DNA of 64,000 nt from Zygnema cylindricum (Eukaryota; Streptophyta; Zygnematophyceae; Zygnematales; Zygnemataceae), in assembly GCA_037447655.1 (NCBI GenBank), contig JBBHKE010002976.1, forward strand, positions 223,898 through 287,897, written 5' to 3'. Below, piece by piece: positions 1-11,717 of the stretch (positions are counted from its first letter, which is position 1; each line of letters begins with the position of its first letter). Made by a program: the position numbers and the translations under genes. The notes under the pieces were generated by a model that was not told where the DNA came from, made no database searches, and worked only from the letters and a program-made list of their open reading frames with translations.

Positions 1-985
1 TTGTTATCCTTCCATTCCACCTTTAATTTTTTCTCCTACACAAATCTTAATTTACCTCCTCTCATCAAATAGAGGATTTCTTCTTACAAACCATTTTCCC
101 CTTGAATTTTACATCGGACATTTTCCAAATTTTCCCATTATATCATATTTTATCATCACAATTCTTTTATTGATCCGATTTCAACATTATGATGAGTTTG
201 TTTTATTTTGTATTCAAGGCTCACTTTTTTCCTCAAACTTTTCCAGCATTTTCTCTTCTTCCCTTTCCACAACTAAAATTGAGGGGGAGTGTTGGAATAC
301 ACTTTTAGTTGTGTAATTAGCGAAACGTACGGTTTTATGTGTACTTTAGTTTTGTATAGCGTTTTCAATACGGTACATTTGTTTCGCGTCTCTATTATAT
401 GTGTTTGTAGAAATTCATTGTTAGTGTACGTACTTTTAGTACTATTTGCTCACACTTTGTAATCATTGTATTTGTTTGTCGCGTTAGTTAATGAACCGTC
501 GCTTCATCCGTCTCGTCGCTTCATGAACTACAAACGACGAAGTGTACATTCACAACTTTTACTGTTTATTGAACGATTCTTTCGTGTAAGATTCCATGTA
601 CGGAATATTCTTTTTGTTCATAACTTTGCCCTCCACCGACTTTGTCATTGGCCGTCACTAGTTATACCTTTTTGTCTTTTGCGGCTTTGATTCTTTTGTG
701 GACGTCGTGTAACTAGTCCACTCTAAATCTAGAGTTAGGTTTAGTACTTAGTTTGTTCATTTTGTGTACTCAATTCACCGATTATAATGAGAAGACTTTT
801 TCTCCCATGTGCTTCTCCTTTTGTATTCTTCTTGTCTCCTTTTGTATTCTTCTTGTCTCCTTTTGTCTTATCTTTTGCTTCTTTATTCTTCTTTGCCATG
901 GTTCCTCTCTCTTTCATCTTGGATATCTTTCTTCAATATCTCTCTCTTTCGCTCACCATGTCTTTACCTTCTACATAAAGGCCTC
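1..985 (+). mobile_element. 3' end and 3' LTR of a Copia-type element
   Basis: A purine tract (GAGGGGGAG, 281-289) sits directly before a TGTTGGAATACAC start at 290, the usual polypurine tract/3' LTR junction of a plus-strand LTR retrotransposon. The LTR runs to about 985; its end is approximate. A diverged relative lies at 54537-56029 and shares the start, the stretch CGACTTTGTCATTGGC and the pyrimidine-rich 3' part. The internal region at 1-280 shows no clear coding sequence, and the rest of the element lies left of the window. Confidence 0.7.
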
Positions 986-1264
986 ACACTAAAAGAAGAA
1001 TTAAAAAAAGAGTCTATTGAACGAAGGATTCCAAAAAAGTAAAAGAATCTTCGGGCGGCTATCCGTTCTATTTTGTGTTTTGTTATAAAAAACTGAAAGA
1101 AAAGATTATGCTGCACATAATGATTTTGAATTACAAAAAAAATTATATTTGATTGAATTAATTATCTATTCTATTAATTAGATAAAAAAAGAGGCGTCGA
1201 GCAACTCTATGTACCGTCAACATAGAATCCGTACCGTTAAGTTTAACAGTACAAATATAACATG

Positions 1265-1479
1265 ACACCGCGAATCGTTATTAGCGTCCAAGGTTTTTTT
1301 CGCCACTTAAAAACATCTTTTCTCCGTACACACTTGTCGGATTGTAGATCTGACGGTTGCGATTGAAAGGTAGCATTCTCAGCTTCCGATTTGCGGCCTC
1401 AAAATCCAACAAGTGTGTACGGAGAAAATATGTTTTAACTGGCGAAAAAAACGTTGACCCTAATAACTATTCGCGGTAT
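1265..1479. mobile_element. 215-bp MITE with about 73-bp terminal inverted repeats
   Basis: The left arm (from 1265) begins ACACCGCGAATCGTTATTAG. The right arm, read in reverse complement from 1479, begins ATACCGCGAATAGTTATTAG. The arms stay alignable for about 73 bp through TTTTTTTCGCCA and TCTCCGTACACACTTGT, leaving about 70 bp of loop. The termini match the element at 23308-23524. No target-site duplication is clear here. Confidence 0.75.
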
Positions 1480-2129
1480 ACTGAAACCTTTTCTTTCCGG
1501 AAAATAGAAAGATAGTTGCTTCCTTTTTTGCATTTGAAAACAGGAAATTGTACCTATTTCTGGTTCTCCCAGCTTGTATAATGCAAAATTTGCTTATTCA
1601 TTTTTTCTGAATTTTTCTGGCAGATTTTTGATTCCTTCACATTTTCCTTTTCAAATTTGCAAACACAATTAAACACAATTATTGCAAACATTTGGGTATT
1701 AATGGGTTTGTCCAAGGGGTTCACTCAACTCTCAACTTCTGCAATATCCAAATGATCTTTTCTCAAAATGACGTCATCTTTTTAGAAATAGAAACGGAAG
1801 TTGCTAAGAAGTTAAAGTATTTTTTTTTTTTTTTTTTACAGCTGTACATGACACCATCTCACACTCAAACTCATATTTTAAAAGAAAAGAACATTCTCCA
1901 GGTTTCCCACACTACATTATGTACATAGAAAGCTTAGACGCCTTTTCAATATTTTTCCTGCAACCAGAATTCTCGCTAATTTCTTCTGCAAATTTCCCAG
2001 AAACTTCCTGGTTTATTTACAGAAATTCTATTCTACAACTAAGGGCCAAAGAATATGTCCTTCTTTGACATTATTTTATTAAAATCCTTTTCAATTAATT
2101 CTTGTATATTGCGCACTGTATTCTTTAAT
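1480..2129. other. Unannotated AT-rich spacer
   Basis: I see no exon, TE coding domain or repeat structure here. It lies between the 215-bp MITE and the start of the duplicated segment. Confidence 0.4.
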
Positions 2130-3287
2130 AAACTTGCTACAAAACTTTACAAAACTTGCTAAAAGAAACTTTGTTGACAAAAATGCACAAGAAAAAAATT
2201 ATTTCATTCAAGTAAAGAATGAACAGAAAATTCACGCAATAAAAATCCACTGTAAATTGACATAAATGGGCACTCTCATGTGTAAATGTACACAGGACAG
2301 ATAATAAAAACAGAATTAAGGATTCAATAAATAGATCATGATCACAAAAGGACAAGGAAGAGGTTATAAATATTAGTTGTTCTATTTTGTTTTTTGTTAT
2401 AAAATCTGAAAGAGAGATTAGGATGGACATAATGAGCAATCCTCTTCACATATGTTGTGAGCAAACAAGCTCAGGCTGTATTACATTTACACATTATGTC
2501 ATGTTTGTAGGATGTCTCAAAAATCAAAAATAGATACTGAGCTGAAACGCATTCACTTAATTTTTACGACGCCGAATTAGCGTTGACCAGCATTTTTCAA
2601 ATACTTGTTTTCAAACAAAATCTTGTTGTAAAAGAAAAGAAACTAAAAAGGATGAACACGGACATAACTTCAGCTTAATATTAAATTTTGAAAAAAATCC
2701 AAGATCGCCGCCAAAACGTATACATAAATAAGAACATCATTTTCCCTTAGCAAAAAGAGATCAGAAACGATGAAGATAACATCATTTAGAGTACCTTCAC
2801 AGAAAAGCAGCACAAAACTACAAGCAAAAAAAATATTCACATTCAGATTATCTTTATTCAGATTATCTTCTGATCATCATTATTCACTTTTTCTTGTCAC
2901 AACCGCCAGAGTTCCATGGTAAGAAAAATGAACGAAACAAAAAACCTTTATCGACTCATTTTAAAAAGTGACAAAATAAGTTATCCACAACCACCAGTTG
3001 TACGATTTTCAGATCGACTACTTTCATCCACGGCTTTTGGCTTATTTACAGGAAAGCCGACTGAAAACTGACTGAATCTTTTTTCAAAGAAGCCTCTTCT
3101 AAATCCCTCTTTCTCAGGATGGAACATCATTTACACGAAAGTCGACTGAAAATATCTTCAGAGAAACTTCTCTTAAATCCTTAAAACCCGGGATTGAATC
3201 GCCGTTTATTCAAATTATTCCTAAATCACTTCCTGGATGTCGTTGAGAAAACCCATTTCCTCGCTAAGCCGAAACCAATTTAGAAAC

Positions 3288-5968
3288 TCAAAATTGTGTG
3301 TTCCTAAAAATAAAATAGTAAACTATTCCGTTGAAAACCATACAAATTAATGTTGTCAGAAATAGCGATTCGCTCGTTGTCAGAAATAGCGATTCGCTTG
3401 TTGTCAGAAATAGTGATTCGAGCGAAAAAGTTGCGATTCTCCGAACATTCTCAATTTTTTCTCGCCCGCAATGTTTTTTTAAAAGCTCGTTTAATTTCTG
3501 AAATGCCCCTCTTTGTGGAGTAAAAACCCTCAGGTGTTTAATTTCACCTGCAAAAAAACATTACCAAAAGATTTCAATGTTATGGACAGATGAATAAATA
3601 AGAGAGAAATATGAATTGACTGCCCAAGACATGATCCCACTGCTTCCAATATCAAACAAAATTTCAAGTAATGGACAAAAAAAGTTGAAACATGGAGTTT
3701 AACAGGAAAAATATCGGCAGAAACATCGATGTATAGCTTACCGCTGATGAGATTTTTGAGGTAGAAAGAAGAAGTCTGGGGGGAAACCTCCTGCAAGCTA
3801 AATTCTTTTAAAGCCCAAAGATATTCTGCTTTCAAATCCTGCCAAACCCAAAAACAATCAATCATCAATCCCCTTTTTTTTCCCCAAATTCTGCAAATCC
3901 ATTTTGTAAGCTTCAAAGCCTGATAGGAATTACTCCGGTTATTTCATCAATCTCGGCCGTATTCGTTTGTAAAGAAAAAAAAAGAATCATTTTGACAAAA
4001 TACAAAACGGAAGTAAACAGCATCATAGTTTGCAGGAAATAAATGAATCTTCAAAATGGAATCTGATGAAACTCATCAACCAATCATTTTCATTAGATTG
4101 ACCTATTTCAGCTGGAGAAATCTGCCGAAGAAAACAGAACAGTAAAAAGTAATCGAAAAAAAAAAACAAAGCTTCATCTATTTACAAGTCTCACCTGCTC
4201 ATAGGCGCGGATAAGAATTGTAAAATTCCAATCTCTTTTCGAAGGTTCCTTTACGAGCGGAACCACTTCCATCCACCTGAAACAACAAATAACCGCAATA
4301 ATATTAACACAAAGTAAAAAAACACCGGCAAAGTCGGCATCAAAAATACTCCTCAGAATCGCACAAAGTGACATCCAAGTTAGACCAACATAATAACTCA
4401 AAAGTAAAGCCAAAAGGAAAAGAAGCACACTACGCATATACATGCATATATTAGAAACGATTCAGAAAACAAGTAAACGATGTGCTTCCTCACTTCATTT
4501 CTGTGTATAGTCCATCCCCATGGATGATGACACCTGCAGAAAAATACGCCATCGAACGCTGCAACAAATACCCAAACATCACCGTCCACACGGTCAGAAA
4601 AGACAAAATGGGGACAGAACGGAATATAAAAAGCTTGAAATGTTTGATTATGTGAAGATTGGCTCAAGTTCAATAAGTAAATGTTGTGTTACTTTCAAAC
4701 AGATGGCAAATGAAAAAATGGAGGATATGGGCAGAAAATCGCTAACCTCTAAAACGCGGACGGACGCCAAGTCATTAAGCCCACGCGCGATATATAGTGC
4801 GGACAAGCCAAGACTATTGGGGACAAAGGGGTCAACTGCAAAACATTTACACCCAGAATTAAGATGAAGACTTAAGACAAATTGAATGAACACAAAAAGG
4901 ACCACACAGTTTTTGAAACATTCCAATAATCTTAAACTTCTGCGAAACGAAAAGGGGACAGGGGGAGGGAGGGAGAGACAGAGAGAAACATTTTAAGCTT
5001 ACCTCCAAGGTCGAGGAGTTTTGCAATCACATCCGCTCTTCTCTGACTCACCGCCCAATGAAGTACGATTTCACCCAGATGTGCTGCAGATAAGACAGAA
5101 AAGTACGGATGCAGAATCAGAAAAAATGCTCGAATGAATCAGCCCAAAATCAGTCACTCATTCATCAGCGAGGCAAAAGAAATCATATGTCTTTCTCCAA
5201 ATAGCCTCAATTTCTGGGTACACTCCCAGAAACGTGGTTGCTAACATAACCTCCTTCACACGTGCCAAAGCATTGGCCGAGCATGCAAGCAAATCTCTAC
5301 AGTATTTGAGGCTCAATCGGGTCTTCTGAAAACGCTGACTGTCTCAGGCCTGGATGGCACGTGCGAGGGAAGGCATGGCACGTGCGAGGGAAGGCATGGC
5401 ACGTGTGAGGGAAGACAGAGTGACTGTGCCTTGATTGTGAATTTGGGGACCTCCTCTGTAGTCTAAGAGGTCTCTAAGTTCTTGTACGGAGATGTCTGAT
5501 TGGAGGAGTCTGGCTAGAAGACAGCTGAGATCGTCTGACGCTTCTATCTGCAAAACTCCTCACCAACCAATCGCTTTAGAGCAAAGGAGGAGACTAGGGA
5601 GAGGAGATGGAGGGAGGGAGAAAGAAAATTGCAAAGCGAAAAGAAGGCAGCAGAGTGAAAACGAGAGAGGAGCTGGAAAACGAGCTCTGAGTATTAAGTG
5701 AGGCGGGAGCTTGACAAAGAGACAGAGAGGGAGAGAGAAGACTTGAGTTTGGCTAGAGCATGCAGCGATGGCTAAAAAGGAAAGCAGAAACAAAAAGAGG
5801 AGAGGCCGACAGGAGGGAACCTACCGGCTGGCATCCCTGCGTCTTCATCCTTCCCAGTTTCTCCTTCAGAGAGAGAAGCTCGTCCTCGTGGACACGTCGA
5901 CAGCCCAAATTTAGAGTGTTGAATTCCTTTATCAGACTGCGCTCGTCGAAATTGAGACTTGTGGCCAT
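3288..5968 (-). CDS. Ankyrin-repeat membrane protein, intact paralogue (copy B)
   Basis: Eight minus-strand exons join with consistent phase into one 329-residue frame: 5825-5968, 5451-5547, 5003-5083, 4747-4835, 4494-4633, 4195-4276, 3742-3838, 3288-3547 (TGA at 3288-3290). All use GT donors; acceptors are AG. Residues about 80-137 form ankyrin-like repeats (LHWAVSQRRADVIAKLL, then GLSALYIARGLNDLASV). Residues 138-160 are a hydrophobic segment (SVPILSFLTVWTVMFGYL), followed by a soluble part containing WMEVVPLVKEPSKRDW, and a second hydrophobic stretch lies near 308-324. It is probably a small membrane-tethered ankyrin protein. The function is unknown and I recognise no named family. The start is the first ATG, shared with copy A. 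A 24-bp tandem triplication in the last exon adds three ESLFLTTS units before the C-terminal hydrophobic stretch. The exon-2 donor (GTCCCC) is weak but is the one that keeps frame. Confidence 0.7.
3352..3423. repeat. 24-bp tandem repeat, 3 copies, inside an exon
   Basis: Three head-to-tail copies of a 24-bp unit (GTTGTCAGAAATAGCGATTC plus 4 bp) lie in the last exon of the copy-B gene. They are read in frame as ESLFLTTS. The array is absent from copy A (last exon 209 nt against 260 nt). Confidence 0.9.
5354..5416. repeat. 21-bp tandem repeat, 3 copies, intronic
   Basis: Three copies of a unit beginning ATGGCACGTGCGAGGGAAGG lie in intron 2 of the copy-B gene. Copy A (about 16540-16580) has fewer, degenerate units. 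Confidence 0.85.
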
Positions 5969-6979
5969 GGTGGGAAATAAAATAGGAGGAAAGTGGATGG
6001 CGCTTGCCGCTCAGGTACGGACGACTTTTTGGAAGAAAGAGGAAAGAGAAAGAATGCCGGTGGCCAGTGGAAGGAAAGGACGGCCGACTGATTTTCCCGG
6101 CGTGTCTTTGGCCGTTATGTACTTTAGGGCTTCGAGGGAACTGTCGCAGGGAATGTCAGCGACACGTTTAGCGACTGGCGGAGATTTCCCATCTCAAAAG
6201 GGCGAAGCAAATACGTGTCATCACGAGAATCGAAGTTGCGAAGATTGGAGTGGCATGGGACCACTTTTTGGCGCTCTTCCAATCGCCTCACGATGCCGCA
6301 TGCGACAAAAGATCCCTCTTGCCTTTTATGTTCTGACCGTGATTTGTGGAAAAAAATACATCGCTACGATTTGTTGAACGGATGTTGCTAAAATGTGAAT
6401 CTCCTATTCTCGAGGAACTTATGCCACGTGTCAACACAAATGGCGCGTGCAATTCTCGAATGCGTGACTTTTTGGTTTCGCGTGCGCCACATTGTCCAGA
6501 AGCTGTCAGAATGGACAAAGTTGAAGGTGAGACCGGATAAAACAATCACACGTGGAAACATTGCGGAAGAAAAGGTGAACATGGAACAGCTACTTTTGGA
6601 GTCTTCAAACGTAGCGCCTATGTGACAAAACTGCGTAAAGACAAGAACCGCCAAATTTGCCGTACAAGTAAACTGCACGGTCAGGCAAATAATCGCCACC
6701 TGGCATTGGCGTTTGTAAACATATAGAGCATCATTAAATGACTGCTGCCGTACTTTTGCGGGTGCGCGTGACTGGTCCGGCGGCCAAATCACGCTCAGCC
6801 AATGGCGTCTCTTTATGCGTTTGGGCTAAGAAATCAGCCAATCGTACGCCAGGTACATCCGTACGTCGACTGAAGCAGCAGCCGAGTCGACGGCGCGAAC
6901 GAAAAAGATAGCCATTCGACCCACCGACCTACTTTTTTTTTGACGAGACGGCGACTGCTCCAGGGAGCAGCGCGCGAAA

Positions 6980-7072
6980 CATTCGGTAAAAAATTTAAAA
7001 TTTAGTAAAAATTTAAACATCTGGTAAAAATTTAAAACATTTGGTAAAAATTTAAACAATTAGTAAAATTTT
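6980..7072. repeat. About 20-bp degenerate tandem repeat
   Basis: Four to five imperfect units of the form TTTGGTAAAAATTTAAAACA. No gene overlaps them. Confidence 0.7.
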
Positions 7073-7227
7073 TAGAAAGGAAAAAGTTTTCCCCGCCAGA
7101 AGTTTTCGATTGCGCAGAAAAAAATAAAGGAGTCGAAATATTCGTTTGCCCAACCTTTCACTTATTACTGCAACTCTAGCTGCTCCTCTCTCCCTCTCTC
7201 TCCTCTTCCCTCTTCCCCACTATCGCC

Positions 7228-7530
7228 ATGCCAGCTAGCGAAGAGCTACCTACCTCCGCCATGTCTGGATTTTTTAGCCTCTCCTCTGACTCCTCCCCCG
7301 CAACCTCTACCACGTCAGCCTTCTCCTCCCTGCTCTCTCCCTCCTCCCCCACCAGCCCCTTCATTTCCAGCCTATCCGCCGACCCTTTTTCGACCTCTCG
7401 CTCTAGTTCCTCTCTGTCCTTCTCCTTCTCCTCCTCCCCCCTCTTTAGCTCAACTTTTCCATCCTTTTCCCCCAGCCCTCCCTTCTCCTCCTCCTCCCCC
7501 GCCTCCTCCTCGGGTTTTGCTTTTCCCTCC
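7228..7530 (+). other. Serine/proline-rich low-complexity open frame
   Basis: An ATG at 7228 opens a frame of Ser/Pro/Phe-rich simple sequence (TCC/CTC repeats) that runs into the LTR starting near 7534. It could be the N-terminus of an unrecognised protein, but the composition is what any frame of a CT-rich tract gives. The opposite strand of part of it is also open. I would not treat it as a gene without transcript support. Confidence 0.15.
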
Positions 7531-7533
7531 TCC

Positions 7534-8134
7534 TGTTACGCGACATTTAGCGTAGGATATTTTTGTCTTGTCCGTACGTTTTCTTACGTCGGTCAAGTCT
7601 TGTTGACCGACTTATCCGGACGTCTCATTTTTGGTCTTGTCCGTACTTCCATACGTCGGTCCAGTCAATTGTACTTTTTCGTTACATACGTTGGTCTAGT
7701 CCTTTACGTAGAAGTCCTTTGACCGTCGGTCCAGTCTTTTGGCCGACGGTCCAGTCTTTTGTCTTACATACAATTGTTAGAATCTAGACTAGGATTCCTT
7801 TGTTACAGCGCACCGTAGAGCGCTTAGACTCCACAGTAATTAGCATTGTATATTTTGTATATAAGTGACTCTTCTCACTTAATGAAATCATCCCAAATAC
7901 AAATCAATTCCTCTCTCCAATGCATTGATCTTTCTCTTGTGTACAATTTCATGGCTTCCGCCAATCCACCTCCAATAGGTTATGGGCCTAGCCATGCCAC
8001 TTCTAATAGTATCCAGAAGTTTGATGGCCAAAACTTTTATGATTGGTCATTTTCAGTCATGCATTTTTTCAAACACGAGAAGATTTGGGACCATTTTATA
8101 GGAATTTCAAAACCTCCTATCCTTTCCTCTACTG
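7534..8134 (+). mobile_element. Copia 5' LTR/leader and start of gag, cut by the N gap
   Basis: A TGTTACGCGACATT start at 7534 opens LTR-like sequence containing repeated CGTCGGTCCAGTC motifs and a TATA-like TATATAAG near 7858. An ATG at 7951 begins a Copia-type Gag N-terminus (MASANPPP, then QKFDGQNFYDWSFSVMHFF and HEKIWDHFIG), typical of the UBN2/Gag region. The frame is lost in the N gap at 8135. No tRNA primer-binding site is obvious between LTR and gag. Confidence 0.7.
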
Positions 8135-8144
8135 NNNNNNNNNN
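8135..8144. other. Assembly gap of 10 N
   Basis: Ten Ns interrupt the gag frame. The sequence on the right (8145-8560) does not continue Gag, so the gap probably joins non-adjacent or collapsed repeat sequence. Confidence 0.99.
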
Positions 8145-8559
8145 ATTTTTTGTACCGTAGCCGTGAATGCAGTCGGATGTTCAAACATTTATTTACTTCC
8201 TGCCACTTGTGTTTTACTATTTCTATTTATTTGTCTTTTGTACTAGGTGGAGTTAAGATTAGGGAGAGAGTGGGAAAATATCCTCATCCTAATAACCTGC
8301 GGTATTATTTTCTATCTCTCTCAGTTTTGTAAACTTAACACACTAGCTCTAACTATTAAAGTAATACTTTGCTCTAGGAAAATATGTTTCAATGTTTTAC
8401 GATTAATGACACCCATCATGACTTGATGCGATGTGTTTCATCTAAACCCGCCGATGTGTTTCTGGTTTAGATAATCTGTTTCAACTGACTGCTTTCTTTT
8501 CCTTTCTTATTCTGGTTTTCATGTTAATATTCTGGCGTGAACTTATTCACCTCATGCCA

Positions 8560-8846
8560 GAACAAGTGTATTCAAGTGCGGTCTTATAATTGTACTTTTG
8601 GTCTTATTCTTTCCTTTTCTTTCGTCAGTCAACTTTGTCTAATAGATTTGGTCTTTGTGTAGCCGCCCAAATCTACTTTGTGTAGCGTAGTTCAGTACTA
8701 CCCACAGTAATTAGCATTTTGTAACTTTGTATAAAAGGATCTCGTTTCATAATGAAATTATCAATCTCGATCACACAATTCAAATGTTTTGACTCTCTCT
8801 ATCTTTTATTATGGCGTCCAATAATCCTACTCCTATAAAAGGGTGA
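8560..8846 (+). mobile_element. Second Copia leader fragment with an 11-codon gag stub
   Basis: It is homologous to 7800-7960: CCACAGTAATTAGCATT, a TATAAAAGG box near 8730, then ATG at 8811 starting MASNNPTP, with a stop after 11 codons. It is a truncated relative of the element before the gap. Confidence 0.65.
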
Positions 8847-9148
8847 GAGAGGGATTAGAATTGAGGTGGATCATGTTTTCTGTTTATTTATCTTTATCAT
8901 TTTGTGTTCACCGTCCTTCATTTATTTACAAACTTGTAGGCTGACGTAAGTGCCGATGCCATGTTTTTTAACTTGGTTGGGAACTTTGGTCGGAGAGGGA
9001 GAGGATTTTGGATGACCTGTTGGGCCAACTAAATTTCTGTCTCTCCCATGCTTTTGATTTTGTATTTTTCCCTTTTTTCAGTTTTTTAGCATTCCTTTTA
9101 ACCTTTTTTTTTCCACTTTTTGTTCAACCTGTTTTTGTCTTTTGCCAG

Positions 9149-9321
9149 GTGGAGACAAGGGAGAAGACGCGTGAAATGACCGACGGATGGCAGAAAACTC
9201 TATGGGAGAGTTACCTCGACCGCATCACTTGGGTCCAAACCTCTCCCTTCCTCCCTTTTCTCTCGCACCCCTCGCTTCTCTCACTCTCTCCCCCTCTCTC
9301 TCGCTCTCTTTCTCTCTCATT

Positions 9322-9359
<38 letters not shown>

Positions 9360-11220
9360 CCTCCCTCTCTCTATGCTTGTCCCCCCCCCCTAAATTTATG
9401 TTGTTTTTTTTTTGTTTGACTTCTTCGTCTGTACAACATTTATTTTGAACAGCGTGAGTGAGTTTGTTTTCTTTTTCTTTTACTTTTGGGATATTTCAAC
9501 CACCAGTTTTCATGTTTTGTTTTAGTGATGGGATTTTTTTTTTTCCTTGCTAGATTTTTTGTGTATCGTTGTTTTTCCCAGTGTGTTTTTTTTTTATAAA
9601 CTTTTTTCTCTGTAGTTTTCTATTTAATTTTTATTTTGTTGATTGTTTAATTTCATATTGTTCTTTATAACTTTGTTCTCGTTTTTTTCTTTTTCTTTTG
9701 TGTTTTGATTGCTGTAATTTTTGTCGTTATCTTTCGGTTTTTCTTTTTCTCTTTTGTAATTTTTTTTTTATGCGTTCAGTTTTGTTCTGATTTTTTTTTT
9801 CGTTTTTATTTTTTTGTGCGCAGCTCATAGAACGCAAAAAACAGGTGACGGAGACACTTGCCCGGATTCAATCTGAGGTGACCTCTCTCTCTCTCCCTCT
9901 CCCTCCCCCTCCTCTTTCCTCCCTCCCTCTTCTTCTCCTCCCCTCTCCCCCTCCCCCTCTCCCTCTCCCTCTCCCTCTCCCTCTCCCTCTCCCTCTATCC
10001 TTTTTTGGCAACGTCCTTTTTTTGGTTCCCTTAAACATAGAAATTCGAGGGTCTTGAAAAAATAAAGAAAAAAAAATTGAAGGTTTTTAAACTCAAAAGG
10101 TACAAAAGATTTTGGAAAAGAGAATCTGAGTGGGCGGCGGGTTTTGGCAGTTGGCGGATGTGACGAAAGAGAGGGATGAAAGGAAAGTCAACCTCAGAAA
10201 GTGTGAAAAGAAGCTGAAAGTGGAAGTACTCTCTCTCCCTCCCTTCTCTCCCTCTCTCCTCTCCCCTCTATCTCCCTCTCTCTCTCTTTAAGTCTCGCTC
10301 ACTGTCTCTCTCTCTCCAACTCTCTTTCTCTCGCTCTCTCTCTCTCTCTCCCACTCTCCTCTGCCGCTTCCTTCTAATTTACTTTTTTCTTTTCACTCCC
10401 TCCTCCGCTCCTCTCGTCTCCTCCCTCTGCATTCTCCTCTTCACCTTTCCTGTGTTAACTTTTCAAGGATAAACTAAAGGAGATACGAAAAACGTTGTAT
10501 GCTCCCACTAATCTCTCTCTGTTCTATCCTTCCTTTTTTTTTCCTTTCTTTTTTCTCTTTTTTTCTTTTTTGGGGCAGACGGATTTGAAAATCGACGCAG
10601 AGACTAAGCTTTCACTTTTGCAGTCAGAATTTGACGAGAAATCCGCAACTTTTTCGAGGGAAAAGGAAGAAAATGATTTGAAACTTAGTCGAATAGAGAA
10701 GGAGAGAGAGGAAATCGAGAACGAGAAAAAAATGTTGGAAGAGAAGAGGAAACAAATGAGTCTCAAGGAAGAGAAAATGACGATGAAAAGAATGGAATGG
10801 AAGAAGGAAAAGCGCACTAATGAGGACTTGAGGGAGGAAATTGCATTGTGGAAGAGTAGAGTGACTGACTATCGGAAGGAGTTGAAGAGAGAGAGGAGGG
10901 AAAATGGGACGGAAGAGAAGGGGAAAAGACAAAGGTCCGAAAAATGCCATGATTCTAAGGGCAAGAACTTGGTAGTTTTGGAAGATTCCGAGGAAACGGA
11001 CAAAACTGAAAGTGAGGGGAACTCGGGCGGAAGCTCGGGTTCGATGGTACCGAGAGATAGAGGGGAATCTGGAGGGAATCGATGTACGGGAAGCGGAGAG
11101 AGGGGAGAAGAAAAAACGGAAACGAGGGATTATGGGAAAAAGAGAGTGAGAATGGAGGAGGAAGAGGGCGGTTATAAGAGTGTTTTTTCTTGTTCAAGTT
11201 CGAAAAAAAGGAGGTGTTAA
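9149..11220 (+). CDS. Coiled-coil, basic-tailed (probably nuclear) protein, 5' end missing
   Basis: Candidate exons are 9149-9232, 9824-9877, 10151-10225, about 10468-10493 and 10579-11220 (TAA at 11218-11220). The first three begin and end in phase 0 with AG/GT borders. The product is a long charged coiled coil (LIERKKQVTETLARIQSE; LADVTKERDERKVNLRK; then about 110 residues rich in E, K, R in the last exon). A Ser/Gly/Glu-rich tail with basic clusters (KKRVRM, KKRRC at the C-terminus) suggests nuclear localisation. No named family is recognised. The fourth exon is problematic: its only nearby GT donor leaves phase 2, which clashes with the phase-0 last exon, although reading straight through the T-rich intron keeps the frame open. 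No initiator exon was found upstream. Introns start with CT-rich simple repeats within a few bases of the donor. Confidence 0.5.
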
Positions 11221-11339
11221 GATGAGGAAGTAGAGGAGGAGAAGCGAGAGGAGGTGGGAGGGGGGAAAGGGATATAGAGGTTAGAGGAACTTGGGGAAAA
11301 GAAAGTTTCAAAGTTTATTGCGATGGAGGGGTAAATACT

Positions 11340-11455
11340 GGTGATGCGACGATGTGACGTGACAATGTGGTGTGACAATGTACAGTGACAATCTGAAGTG
11401 ACAATGTGATTCAAAGTGTGACGACACAACGTGACGTGGCAATGTGACGTGGCAG
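11340..11455. repeat. GTGACAATGTG-type degenerate tandem repeat
   Basis: About eight imperfect units built on GTGACAATGTG / GTGACGTGGCAATG follow the coiled-coil gene. Confidence 0.7.
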
Positions 11456-11459
11456 CGGT

Positions 11460-11683
11460 GGCTCGATGCGGTGGAAACGGTCGCATGGGAAGAATCGAAC
11501 TTGAGGATTCGTGGGAACTGTCGAGATTCAAGATTTCAGATTTTTGTAGTTTTGGTTTCAGTTTTCTGAAATTTTGTGGACAAGAGTTATTTTTTTTTTT
11601 TTTTTTTTATTGTTAGAAGATTTTTCCTTTTTTCGTAGTTTTTTTTTTTCTTGTCTTTCCTCCTGAAGGACTTCGGAGAACAG

Positions 11684-11717
<34 letters not shown>

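Larger units (their letters stand above)
2130..6290 (-). repeat. Segmental duplication, copy B
   Basis: This roughly 4-kb block is colinear with 13270-17175 plus 21544-21800 (copy A). Shared landmarks include a block around 2860-3050 (CTTCTGATCATCAT... TTCCATGGTAAGAAAAATGA) matching 13980-14060, every exon of the ankyrin-type gene, and the promoter-side block around 6090-6280 (CCGTTATGTACTTT) matching 21600-21800. A third, partial copy of the 2490-2830 part lies at about 23960-24290. Limits are approximate, judged by eye. Confidence 0.85.

Noticed and set aside
10624-11311. Long minus-strand frames opposite the coiled-coil exon
   Set aside because: Shadow frames of an E/K/R-rich exon; no splice sites or domain.
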